Shown here one piece after another: positions 46,679-55,089 of a DNA stretch of 64,000 nt; within the stretch, counting starts at the first letter, position 1; each line of letters starts with the position of its first letter. This DNA is from Candidatus Accumulibacter iunctus (GTDB taxonomy: Bacteria; Pseudomonadota; Gammaproteobacteria; Burkholderiales; Rhodocyclaceae): assembly GCA_002345025.1 (NCBI GenBank), contig DDUX01000140.1, positions 39,739 through 103,738 of the forward strand, read 5' to 3'. Both the position numbers and the translations under genes were made by a program. A model generated the notes under the pieces. It was not told the origin of the DNA. It was given only the letters and a program-made list of their open reading frames with translations, and did not search any database.

Positions 46679-47593
46679 ATGACAGGTGTTCGGCTGCGCC
46701 GCCGCTGGCGGATACCGGTCGGCTTGGCCGTTTCGCTTGCGCTGGCCGGCAATGCGTTTCCCCACAGCCTCACCGACGACGACCTCGCTGCGGGCGCCCC
46801 GGCTGCTGCCGCGCTGCGGGCAGGCCCTGCGCACGCCATCTCACTGCCTTCGCCGGAGCCTGCAGGCGACCCAGCCGAACAGGAGATCTCGCCTCCCTGG
46901 CAGCAGCAAGCCCCGTTGCTGCTGCCTGCGAACCCCACACTTTACATGGACGAATCCGCTCCTCGCTTCGCGACGGCATCGCGGACGCCGCTGACGAGGG
47001 CAGGCAGACAGGTGGCGCCGGGCACGGCAGCCCGCTCTGCCGTGCTGTCGATCCCGGGCACCGCGGGCAACACGCTGCCAGGCGACGAGATCTTGACGAC
47101 ACTCAACGATCTGCAGCAGACGATTGCCGAACTGATCGTCGAAACCACCGAGGCGCGCCAGGGCCCGGGAGGACGCGTCAGCTTCTCTCTGGGCGGCGTC
47201 GAAGGCTTTCACTACAGTGCGCGCGACGGCCAGACCGCGATCGGACATGGCGACATTGCGCTGACCGTCGCCGAACAAGGCAGCGAGCGGCAGCAGCCGG
47301 TCGCAGGCGCTCGCGCTGCGGTCGCGATTCCCGCCAGCCACGATGGCAGCCCATCGCTAAAGGTCATCGAGTTGCTCAAGGAGGCGCTCGCCTATCCGCT
47401 GGTCTGGGTCATCGTCCTGCTACTGCTCGTCGCCAAGCTCGCGCTGCTGGTCGCCAGCCGGCGTGCCCGGAAACGCCGCCACGGAAGACGCCCGCAGAGC
47501 AGCCAGCAGATGGCACCGCAGAGGGTGCGCAAGCGAATCCGCATCCGTGTCCGGCAACGACAGCCGATCGTCGGCCTGCAGCAGCGCCGCTAA
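46679..47593 (+). CDS. Unknown membrane-anchored exported protein
   Basis: A 304-residue protein with no family I recognise. From the ATG at 46679 it has a basic N-terminus and hydrophobic segment (about residues 10-25, IPVGLAVSLALAGNAFPHS) like a signal peptide, a low-complexity Ala/Pro-rich stretch, a region with a heptad-like DLQQTIAELIVETTEARQ, a helix near residues 240-262 (LVWVIVLLLLVAKLALLVA) and an extremely basic cytosolic tail (RRARKRRHGRRP, then RVRKRIRIRVRQ). The tail could bind nucleic acid or phospholipid; that is inference only. Confidence 0.6.
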   Translation: MTGVRLRRRWRIPVGLAVSLALAGNAFPHSLTDDDLAAGAPAAAALRAGPAHAISLPSPEPAGDPAEQEISPPWQQQAPLLLPANPTLYMDESAPRFATASRTPLTRAGRQVAPGTAARSAVLSIPGTAGNTLPGDEILTTLNDLQQTIAELIVETTEARQGPGGRVSFSLGGVEGFHYSARDGQTAIGHGDIALTVAEQGSERQQPVAGARAAVAIPASHDGSPSLKVIELLKEALAYPLVWVIVLLLLVAKLALLVASRRARKRRHGRRPQSSQQMAPQRVRKRIRIRVRQRQPIVGLQQRR

Positions 47594-47785
47594 TCACCGC
47601 AGCGCCCTCCCCACGGCTCGCGGCTGCCCCGGAGGGCCTGGCGAGCAACGTGCAAGTAACCGTTTTCAAACAGGATTCTTTGTTCGGCGACGGCCTTCGG
47701 CTTGCGGTATACTGGCGCCGACGCCGCTGCTTTCCGATCCCCGGCGGCCTTCGTTGCCCATTCTCAACTTCCCCAGGAATCCATC

Positions 47786-49432
47786 ATGTTGCAGAAATCT
47801 GCCTCCTTCCCCGGAATTCATGGCCCTGTTGTCACGATCATCATGGACGGCTACGGCATCGCCAGGTCGGATGTCGGCAGCGCCATCGCCGCGGCCAGGA
47901 AGCCCACCTTGGACCGCCTCCTGGCCACCTGCCCGAACATCAGCCTGCGCGCCCATGGCACCGCTGTCGGAATGCCTTCCGACGAGGACATGGGCAACTC
48001 CGAAGTCGGTCACAACGCCATCGGCGCCGGCCAAGTCTACAGCCAGGGCGCCGCGCTGGTCGCCGATGCCATCGCCGTGGGCTCGATCTGGCAAGGCACG
48101 GCCTGGCAGCAGATCGTCGCCGGTGCCAGGGCCGGCCGCGGCGTCATCCACTTTCTCGGTCTCTTCTCGGATGGCAACGTCCACAGCCACATCGACCACC
48201 TGCGCGCGATGATCCAGCGCGCGAAAGAGGAATGCGTGCCGACCGTGCGGGTTCATATCCTGCTGGACGGCCGCGACGTTCCCGAGACCAGCGCCCTCGA
48301 CTATATCCTGCCGTTCGAAGCCTTCCTGGCAGAGATCAGTGACGCCAGCTTCGACGCCCGCATCGCCTCCGGCGGTGGCCGCATGTGCATCACCATGGAC
48401 CGTTACGAGGCAAACTGGAACATGGTCGAGCGCGGCTGGCAGACGCACGTCCTCGGCCAGGGCGAGCAGCACGAGAGCGCATCGCAGGCGATCAATTCGC
48501 TGCGCGCGCGCTTTCCGGCAACGATCGATCAGGATCTGCCGCCTTTCGTGATCGCCAGCGGCGGGTGCCCGGTCGGCACGATCGAGGATGGTGACTCGGT
48601 CGTCTTCTTCAACTTCCGCGGTGACCGCGCGATCGAAATCACGCGCGCCTTCGAGGAACCGGACTTCGACAAGTTCGACCGCGTCCGCGTACCACGGGTG
48701 ACCTACGCCGGAATGCTGCAGTACGATGGCGACCTCAAGCTGCCAAAACGCTTCCTCGTCGATCCGCCGGCGATTCTCGACACCATGGGCGAGTGGTTTG
48801 CCAAGTCGGGAATCACCCAGTTCGCCTGTTCCGAAACGCAGAAGTTCGGCCACGTGACCTACTTCTGGAACGGCAACCGCTCGAACAAGTTCGATGGCGA
48901 GACCTACGAAGAGGTTCTCAGCGACGTCGTCCCCTTCGAGCAGCGGCCTTGGATGAAAGCCGCGGAAATCGCCGACGCGATGATCGCTGCCCTCAGGAGC
49001 GGGCGTTACCGGACCCTGCGCTGTAACTTCGCGAACGGCGACATGGTCGGCCACACCGGCCACTTCCGTGCCGCAACGATGGCGATCGAAGCGGTCGACC
49101 TGCAACTGGCACGCATCCTGCCCGTGATCGACGCAATGGGCGGCGTTGCCCTGATCACTGCCGACCACGGCAACGCGGACGAAATGTACGAGATCGAAAA
49201 GAAGACCGGACAACCGGCCAGGAATGCGGACGGGTCGTTCAAGAGCAAGACCTCGCACACGCTGAACCCGGTGCCGCTGATCCTCTACGACAACGCGAGC
49301 GGTGGCCGTCTCGGCCTGGCGCAGACCGCCTCCGCAGGTCTGTCAAACATCGCCGCGACGATCGCCAACCTGCTTGGTTTCGAGAAGCATGCCAAGTGGG
49401 ACGAGAGCCTGCTGACCGTCCGTCAGGCTTAG
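47786..49432 (+). CDS. gpmI: 2,3-bisphosphoglycerate-independent phosphoglycerate mutase
   Basis: Cofactor-independent interconversion of 3- and 2-phosphoglycerate in glycolysis and gluconeogenesis, 548 residues. Alkaline-phosphatase-superfamily metal site: IIMDGYG and the phosphoserine S72 in DMGNSEVGHNAIG, with TADHGNADEM at the C-terminus. The start at 47786 follows a plausible AGGA site; the upstream frame is open but not coding. A strong hairpin follows 9 bases after the stop. Confidence 0.95.
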   Translation: MLQKSASFPGIHGPVVTIIMDGYGIARSDVGSAIAAARKPTLDRLLATCPNISLRAHGTAVGMPSDEDMGNSEVGHNAIGAGQVYSQGAALVADAIAVGSIWQGTAWQQIVAGARAGRGVIHFLGLFSDGNVHSHIDHLRAMIQRAKEECVPTVRVHILLDGRDVPETSALDYILPFEAFLAEISDASFDARIASGGGRMCITMDRYEANWNMVERGWQTHVLGQGEQHESASQAINSLRARFPATIDQDLPPFVIASGGCPVGTIEDGDSVVFFNFRGDRAIEITRAFEEPDFDKFDRVRVPRVTYAGMLQYDGDLKLPKRFLVDPPAILDTMGEWFAKSGITQFACSETQKFGHVTYFWNGNRSNKFDGETYEEVLSDVVPFEQRPWMKAAEIADAMIAALRSGRYRTLRCNFANGDMVGHTGHFRAATMAIEAVDLQLARILPVIDAMGGVALITADHGNADEMYEIEKKTGQPARNADGSFKSKTSHTLNPVPLILYDNASGGRLGLAQTASAGLSNIAATIANLLGFEKHAKWDESLLTVRQA

Positions 49433-49440
49433 AAACGCGA

Positions 49441-49474
49441 GCGGCGATCGGCCCGGCAACGGGTCGATCGCCGC
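49441..49474 (+). terminator. Strong hairpin downstream of gpmI
   Basis: Stem GCGGCGATCGGCCCG pairing with CGGGTCGATCGCCGC (49441-49455 and 49460-49474, 15 bp with one G-T pair) around a GCAA tetraloop. It begins 9 bases after the gpmI stop codon. There is no T tail. Confidence 0.6.
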
Positions 49475-49543
49475 GCGGGACGGCCGTCGCGCAGAACCCA
49501 CGTCGCGGGTGCGACTGATCCTCGGTCCTGGACAGCCAGCAGG

Positions 49544-49574
49544 GAGGCGGCAACCGGGTCGCAGTTGCCGCCTC
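49544..49574 (-). terminator. Hairpin downstream of tpiA
   Basis: An 11-bp perfect stem GAGGCGGCAAC / GTTGCCGCCTC (49544-49554, 49564-49574), 20 bases after the tpiA stop on the minus strand. Faces the gpmI hairpin, as expected between convergent genes. Confidence 0.55.
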
Positions 49575-49593
49575 GCTTGCGTTGCGGCCGTTG

Positions 49594-50361
49594 CTACTTG
49601 CTGAGTCCCTCACCCGGCGTGATGATGCCGAGGAAGCTGTCTGCTTTCAATGCCGCACCACCGATCAGCCCCCCGTCGATGTCCTTCTGCGCCAGCAGAC
49701 CGGCTGCGTTCTCGGGTTTCATCGAACCGCCGTACTGAATGCTGATCGACTGGGCGACGCTGTCGCCGTAGAGCTTGGCCAGCAGGCTGCGAACGAAGGC
49801 GTGCGCCTCCTGTGCTTCGTCGTCCGTAGCGGTAACACCCGTGCCGATGGCCCAGACAGGCTCGTAGGCGATGACCGTCGACAGCGCTTCATCGGCGGAC
49901 AGGCCGGCGTAGGCACCGTTGACCTGTGTCGTCAGCACGCTTTCGAGTCGGCCCTCCTTGCGCTCGGCGAGCGTCTCGCCAATGCAGATGATCGGCGTCA
50001 TGGCGAGCGACAGCACCTTCCTGACCTTCTTGTTGACCGTCGCGTCGGTCTCGCCGAAGTAGCTGCGCTGCTCGGAGTGACCAATGATCACGTAGTCGAC
50101 ACCGATCTCTTTCAGCATGTCGGCGCTGACCTTGCCGGTGAACGCACCCTGGTTTTCCCAGTGCACGTCCTGCGCGGCGAGCTTGACGTTGCTTCCCTGT
50201 ACCACTTCGGCCACCTTGGCCAGAGCAAGATAGGTCGGCGCGATCGCGACGACCACCTGCCTGATGCCCTTGGCAGCGGCAACCAATTCTCCAGCCAGCT
50301 TTACTGACTCGGCAACGGTCTTGTTCATTTTCCAGTTGCCGGCGATGACGATTTTGCGCAT
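49594..50361 (-). CDS. tpiA: Triosephosphate isomerase
   Basis: Interconverts DHAP and glyceraldehyde-3-phosphate, 255 residues. Catalytic pieces are NWKMN (Lys), GHSEQRSYFGETD (His) and AYEPVWAIGTG (Glu). The start at 50361 is the standard MRKIVIAGNWKMN; the open frame upstream overlaps pgk and is not coding. Lies 73 bases downstream of pgk with a hairpin between. Confidence 0.97.
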   Translation of the reverse strand: MRKIVIAGNWKMNKTVAESVKLAGELVAAAKGIRQVVVAIAPTYLALAKVAEVVQGSNVKLAAQDVHWENQGAFTGKVSADMLKEIGVDYVIIGHSEQRSYFGETDATVNKKVRKVLSLAMTPIICIGETLAERKEGRLESVLTTQVNGAYAGLSADEALSTVIAYEPVWAIGTGVTATDDEAQEAHAFVRSLLAKLYGDSVAQSISIQYGGSMKPENAAGLLAQKDIDGGLIGGAALKADSFLGIITPGEGLSK

Positions 50362-50406
50362 GGTATTCCTCGATGTTGTATTGCGGGGATGACTGGCAGA
50401 GCATTC

Positions 50407-50427
50407 GGCCCCGGCAGCGCCGGGGCC
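50407..50427 (-). terminator. Hairpin between pgk and tpiA
   Basis: Perfect 9-bp stem GGCCCCGGC / GCCGGGGCC (50407-50415, 50419-50427) with a 3-base loop, about 8 bases after the pgk stop. Could attenuate or process a pgk-tpiA transcript. Confidence 0.5.
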
Positions 50428-50434
50428 ATCGGCA

Positions 50435-51691
50435 CTATTTCTCGGAGAGTGCGGCAACGCCCGGAAGAACCTTGCCCTCCAGATATTCGAGCGAGGCGCC
50501 ACCACCGGTGGAGCTGTGGGTGACCTTCCTGTCCGCACCATACTTCTTCGCTGCGGTGGCCGTATCACCGCCGCCGATGACGGTGATGGCACCCGCCGCT
50601 GTCGCCTCGACGACCGCATCCGCCATCGCTCGCGTGCCGGCTTCGAACTTCTCGAACTCGAAAACGCCAGCCGGACCGTTCCAGATGATGGTTTTCGCCT
50701 TCCTGATGGCGTCGCTGAAGATCCGCGTCGACTCGGGGCCGCAGTCGAGGCCAAGCCAGCCGTCGGGTATCCCTTCTACGTCACTGGCAGTGCCGGTGTT
50801 GGCATTGGCGTCAAACTTGTCGGCGATGACGAAATCGACCGGCAGCAGGATCTCCTTTCCCTTCTCGCGCGCCTTGTCCATCAGGCCGGGGACGAGCTTG
50901 GCGCCCTCTTCGTCGAACAGCGAGTTGCCGATCGGCATTCCCGAGAGCACTTTCTTGAAGGTGAACGCCATGCCACCACCGATGATGATCTGGTCGGCCT
51001 TGTCGAGCAGATTGTTGATCAACTGGATCTTGTCGGCGACCTTGGCACCGCCGAGGATCGCCAGCAGCGGCCGCTGCGGCGACTCGAGCACCGCCGAGAA
51101 CGCGGCCAGTTCCTTGTTCATCAGGTAACCCGAGGCACGCTCCGGGAGTTGCACACCGGTCATCGACGAGTGGTCGCGATGCGCTGTGCCGAAGGCATCA
51201 TTGATATAGACGTCGGCAAGCCTGGTGAGCGAAGCGCGGAAAGCCTTGACGTCCTCCGGATTGGCCTTCAGCTTGGTCACCGTCCCGTCGGCGTTGCTGA
51301 CGCTTGCCTTGCCCTCCTCCTCGATGTGGAAGCGCAGGTTCTCGAGCAGGATGACTTCGCCCGGCTTGATCTGGGCGCAGGCAGCCTCGACTTCGGGGCC
51401 GACACAGTCGGGCAGGAACTTGACCGGGCGCCCGATCAGGCCTTCGAGCGCAACGGCAACCGGCGCCAGGCTGAACTTCGGGTTGGCCTTGCCGTCGGGA
51501 CGCCCGAGGTGTGACATCAGGATGACGGCAGCGCCCTTGTCGAGAGCATGCCTGATCGTCGGCAGCGCGGCCTCGATGCGTTTGGTGTTGGTGATCGCAC
51601 CAGTGACCTTGTCCTGGGGGACGTTGAAATCGACACGAATCAGGGCGCGCTTGCCTTCGAGGGCGAGATCTTCGATGAACAGTTTGGACAT
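50435..51691 (-). CDS. pgk: Phosphoglycerate kinase
   Basis: ATP-forming step of glycolysis, 418 residues (about 20-25 more than many bacterial Pgk, through small inserts). Conserved RVDFNVPQDK, SHLGRPDGK, LLENLRFH, ILGGAKVADKIQ and IGGGDTATA near the C-terminus. Precedes tpiA on the same strand; gapA, the usual upstream partner, is not in the window. Confidence 0.97.
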   Translation of the reverse strand: MSKLFIEDLALEGKRALIRVDFNVPQDKVTGAITNTKRIEAALPTIRHALDKGAAVILMSHLGRPDGKANPKFSLAPVAVALEGLIGRPVKFLPDCVGPEVEAACAQIKPGEVILLENLRFHIEEEGKASVSNADGTVTKLKANPEDVKAFRASLTRLADVYINDAFGTAHRDHSSMTGVQLPERASGYLMNKELAAFSAVLESPQRPLLAILGGAKVADKIQLINNLLDKADQIIIGGGMAFTFKKVLSGMPIGNSLFDEEGAKLVPGLMDKAREKGKEILLPVDFVIADKFDANANTGTASDVEGIPDGWLGLDCGPESTRIFSDAIRKAKTIIWNGPAGVFEFEKFEAGTRAMADAVVEATAAGAITVIGGGDTATAAKKYGADRKVTHSSTGGGASLEYLEGKVLPGVAALSEK

Positions 51692-51914
51692 GATTTCCTC
51701 GAGAGTGAGTTGGTGTTGAGAAAAGCGGGAATCAGGATCGCAAAGGGCATGGTGTCTCCGTATTGGCTTTCGGACGACTCGGCGTGCCGCCGTCGCTGGG
51801 CCACCGCGTTGAGAAAATGCAACCTGTGGGAAGGCGTTTCAACCACGCAGACGAAGTATCCTTGGCGCCGCTCCTGGAGTCAATTATCAGTTGTCAGCTC
51901 GGCAAATCCAGCGC

Positions 51915-53510
51915 TCAGTAGTAGATTCTGAACAGCCGCTGGATCTGTTCGAACTCGTGCAGATAGGCTTTCGCCACCTCGCGATGGGTGGCAAGAACCA
52001 GCAGGTCGTGCGAGAAGACCGACGTGTTGTACCAGTTGAAGCTGCCCTCGATGACCGTCGCCTCGTCAATGATGCAGTACTTGGAATGGATCGGCGAGTA
52101 CGGTACCGGGTGGTCGGTCTGCCCGTAGACCAGCCCGACGGCGATGCCGGCGGTGCGCAAGCCCTGCACTGCGGGAAGCAGTGGACGGTTCAGCTCCTCG
52201 GCCATCGATCGCTCGATGCCGACACGGCCCTGCCGCGCCAAGTGCCCGTTGAGCAGGATGTGTACGTGCACACCACGGTTCCTGGCGTGGATCAGGGCAT
52301 CGACGACGCTATCCCCATGCTCTCCCAGCAGATTGCCAATCAGGAACAGCGTCAGCTTGATCGAACGCTTTGCCCGATGGATCTCGGCCAGGATCGCATG
52401 GTGCGGGCGGTAATACCTGCCGTCGAGCAGGGTCTGCCGGCCAAAGGTGTAGAGCAGGTTGAAGGAGCTCAGCGGATCGACCCCGTAGCGCTGATTGACG
52501 CCACCGCGCTCGCTCTGGAAAACATTGTCGAGCAGGCGGCAGATCCCCTTCGAGTGGAAGCTCATTCCCGACTCCCAGTTCGCCCACCAGCGGTCGAAGG
52601 TGATGTTGAACGAACCCAGAATGCAGTCCTCGTCATTGAAGATGATGAACTTGGTATGCATGTCCGGATCGACTTCGATCAGGTGGTGCTGCGGCGTGCA
52701 GAAGACCCCCACCAGTTCGACGCCGGCACGCTTTAGCCGGGCGTAATTCTCACTGTTGGTCAGGGTCATCTTCCGCCAGTCGACGATGCATTGCACCCAG
52801 ACACCCTGCTCGCTGGCGTGCACCAGGTGGCGGGTGAAGTCGTGGTCATCGATGCAGTCCACACTCACCTTGATCGTGCAGAAGCGGTCGGGGTGCCTGT
52901 GCTTGCTGCGGATCACCTTGTCGATGTGATCATGGATGAAACGCTTCGGATGGTAGGGATGGTGCTGCTGCCCCTTGGTAAACTTGGGAATCAGGTGCAG
53001 CGAGTCGAAGTGGTGGTTGTACCAGTCGGCATCGCTCTGCAGTTGCCAGGCGCTGCATTCATGGCTGCGATAGCTGTTGTGCGTTGCCCACTCGGGGGTG
53101 ATCCTCCGGTACTGCGGGTGTTCGCTGCGCAACTGCTGCCAGTCCATGAAGATGTACTCAAGCTGCGATGGCAGCGAGTGTTCGTCGCGGTGGACGATGA
53201 AGGCGAACTTGACACAGTTGGCCTGGCCGAAGCTGCGCGAGTTCGGGTGGATGTAGAAGTCACGCGTTCGCCGCTTGTGGTGATTCCAGTGGATGTCGTA
53301 GGGATCGGTATCGACGACATAGGTCTCGCAGATGCTGTTGTCCCGGTAAACCCGCAGGACCACCTTGACGTTGACTTGGACGCCGAAGGAGACGTCGAAA
53401 ATGATCTTGCCCCAGCGAAGATGAAACTTCTCGTTGAAGTCGTTGCTGCGCACGAAGGAACCGCCGAGGTTGCCGTGCACCGGTACTGCGTATTTCTCTG
53501 CCGTATCCAT
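51915..53510 (-). CDS. PLD-family phosphodiesterase-like protein with a beta-rich N-terminal domain
   Basis: A 531-residue protein with two HxK(x)4D-type motifs: DMHTKFIIFNDEDC near residue 285 (followed by LGSFNITFDR) and IHSKYCIIDE near 475 (followed by GSFNW), typical of phospholipase D/nuclease superfamily hydrolases. The first 150 residues or so are beta-rich with VNVKVVLRVYRDNS and a Tyr/His-rich patch (HWNHHKRRTRDF). No signal peptide. Third gene of the operon with the CBM21-like/EEP protein and carbamoyltransferase. Substrate could be lipid, nucleic acid or neither. Confidence 0.82.
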   Translation of the reverse strand: MDTAEKYAVPVHGNLGGSFVRSNDFNEKFHLRWGKIIFDVSFGVQVNVKVVLRVYRDNSICETYVVDTDPYDIHWNHHKRRTRDFYIHPNSRSFGQANCVKFAFIVHRDEHSLPSQLEYIFMDWQQLRSEHPQYRRITPEWATHNSYRSHECSAWQLQSDADWYNHHFDSLHLIPKFTKGQQHHPYHPKRFIHDHIDKVIRSKHRHPDRFCTIKVSVDCIDDHDFTRHLVHASEQGVWVQCIVDWRKMTLTNSENYARLKRAGVELVGVFCTPQHHLIEVDPDMHTKFIIFNDEDCILGSFNITFDRWWANWESGMSFHSKGICRLLDNVFQSERGGVNQRYGVDPLSSFNLLYTFGRQTLLDGRYYRPHHAILAEIHRAKRSIKLTLFLIGNLLGEHGDSVVDALIHARNRGVHVHILLNGHLARQGRVGIERSMAEELNRPLLPAVQGLRTAGIAVGLVYGQTDHPVPYSPIHSKYCIIDEATVIEGSFNWYNTSVFSHDLLVLATHREVAKAYLHEFEQIQRLFRIYY

Positions 53511-53589
53511 GTCGAGATTGACTGCCTGTCCTGTGTGACGCCCGCCCGCTACCCGGGGCAGCGAGGCGAGCCGTGAGAATTCGTTCGGC

Positions 53590-55089
53590 TCATGTTGGTT
53601 CGAAGGTCATCAGATAGCCGAGATGGTCGGACACCCTGCCATAGTCCTGCTCGCTGAAGACGCTCCTGGCGGAAGTGACGCGCAGGTGACTGCCCTGGCG
53701 AAGAAAAACGTAGTCGATCCGATGATCGTCATCGAGGTAGCGCGGCCAGCCGGACTCCCTGGCTTCGAAAACGCTCTCGAACACCCGCGGTGAGGTCGCT
53801 GCAAGGTACTGATCCTGATACTCGCGCGAGTCGGCGACCAGCTGATAGCCAAGTGAGCCGGCCTTGATGTTGAAGTCGCCACAGAGCATGCTGGCCGCGA
53901 TCTCGTCACCGTGCTCCTCGCTCGCCCAGCGGCGCAGATTCCCGAATTGCTCGGCAAAGCCGTCCTCCCACCAGCTCAGATGCGACGAGAAAACGTTGAT
54001 CAGGCCAAAGCGCGGCACGCGGACCCGCGCCAGGACGACCTTGCGCGAGTGGATGCTGTAGGGATCCGTGCTGCGCGAGACGTAACGCGCCCGGCTGTTC
54101 TCGATCGGGAAGCGACTGAGTACCGCCACCCCCTCGCGATAACGGCCAAAACCCAGATGCGACCAGTCGGTCACCAGCTGATATGGCGAATCGAGCCGCT
54201 CGTTGATGATCCTCGCCGTATTCGTCTGCCAGTCACCCTGACCGTCATTCCAGAGTTCGGCGACCTCCTGCAGACAGGCGATGTCCACCCCGAGTTCATC
54301 GATCGCCCGAGCGATCTGCGACAGCTTGCGATCCTGCTGCTCCTCCTGACAACAATGGAGGTTGAGGATCAGCACCGACAGCGGCCGTCGCTCGACGACA
54401 TAGTCACGGCCGAACGCGTCGTCCCGGAGAAGTCCGTGCTGCCTGGTTTCACAGACGAGACGGTAGCGCAGACGAAAGGCGTCGCCGACCTTGAGCCCGG
54501 CCTGCCAGATCTGGCAACCGTAGTGGTTCGGGTTGCGCGCGTTGCTGAGAAACTCGTTATCCCAGTAATTGCGGCGGTAGCGGCAGGCGGACTGCTGCGT
54601 GCTCTGCCAGTCGTCAGTGCTCCATTCGATGCCAACGCGGCGTGCACCGAGGCCACTGTCGACGGCCACGACTACCGGCAGGAACTGCTGCTTGTCGGTC
54701 AGACGAGTTTCGAACTCGACGTTCAGCAGCGCACAGCCGGCACCCAGCATGATCCCCGAGTCGGCCTGAATCCTGTGGTTAACGCCGCCGTTGTTGTCCC
54801 AGTACTCGCTGCCGGCAACGCGGTAGCGAACAGCGAACTGGACGTTGCCAGGAAGCATCTGGTCGTCGGCAAGCGCGCAACTCGTCTTCGCCAACCAGTA
54901 TTCCTTCTCGTCGATGGTACGCTGGTGGGCAGCCGGCAAGGTCTGCCAGATCCCGTTCTCGCCAGCCCAGCGCACTTCGACGATCTTTTCGAAGGCCAGG
55001 TTATGCACCAGCAGGAGGAACGCCAGCTCCTGCTGCCCCGATCTCCTGCTGATGATGTTCTTCGCGTAGAGCAGTTTGACTTTATTCAT
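53590..55089 (-). CDS. Endonuclease/exonuclease/phosphatase-fold protein with two CBM21-like domains
   Basis: A 499-residue protein. Residues 1-107 match the carbohydrate-binding family 21 pattern (VHNLAFEKIVEVRWAGENG, QFAVRYRVAGSEYWDNNGG); 118-235 look like a second, diverged copy (VGIEWSTDDWQS, RNYWDNEF, FGRDY). From about 238 an EEP hydrolase follows: ILNLHCCQ, catalytic E275 in LQEV, DFN near 398, DDHRIDYVF and SDHLGYL at the end. No signal peptide is seen. Its ATG overlaps the carbamoyltransferase stop (ATGA), and the PLD gene follows 79 bases on. Confidence 0.85.
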   Translation of the reverse strand: MNKVKLLYAKNIISRRSGQQELAFLLLVHNLAFEKIVEVRWAGENGIWQTLPAAHQRTIDEKEYWLAKTSCALADDQMLPGNVQFAVRYRVAGSEYWDNNGGVNHRIQADSGIMLGAGCALLNVEFETRLTDKQQFLPVVVAVDSGLGARRVGIEWSTDDWQSTQQSACRYRRNYWDNEFLSNARNPNHYGCQIWQAGLKVGDAFRLRYRLVCETRQHGLLRDDAFGRDYVVERRPLSVLILNLHCCQEEQQDRKLSQIARAIDELGVDIACLQEVAELWNDGQGDWQTNTARIINERLDSPYQLVTDWSHLGFGRYREGVAVLSRFPIENSRARYVSRSTDPYSIHSRKVVLARVRVPRFGLINVFSSHLSWWEDGFAEQFGNLRRWASEEHGDEIAASMLCGDFNIKAGSLGYQLVADSREYQDQYLAATSPRVFESVFEARESGWPRYLDDDHRIDYVFLRQGSHLRVTSARSVFSEQDYGRVSDHLGYLMTFEPT

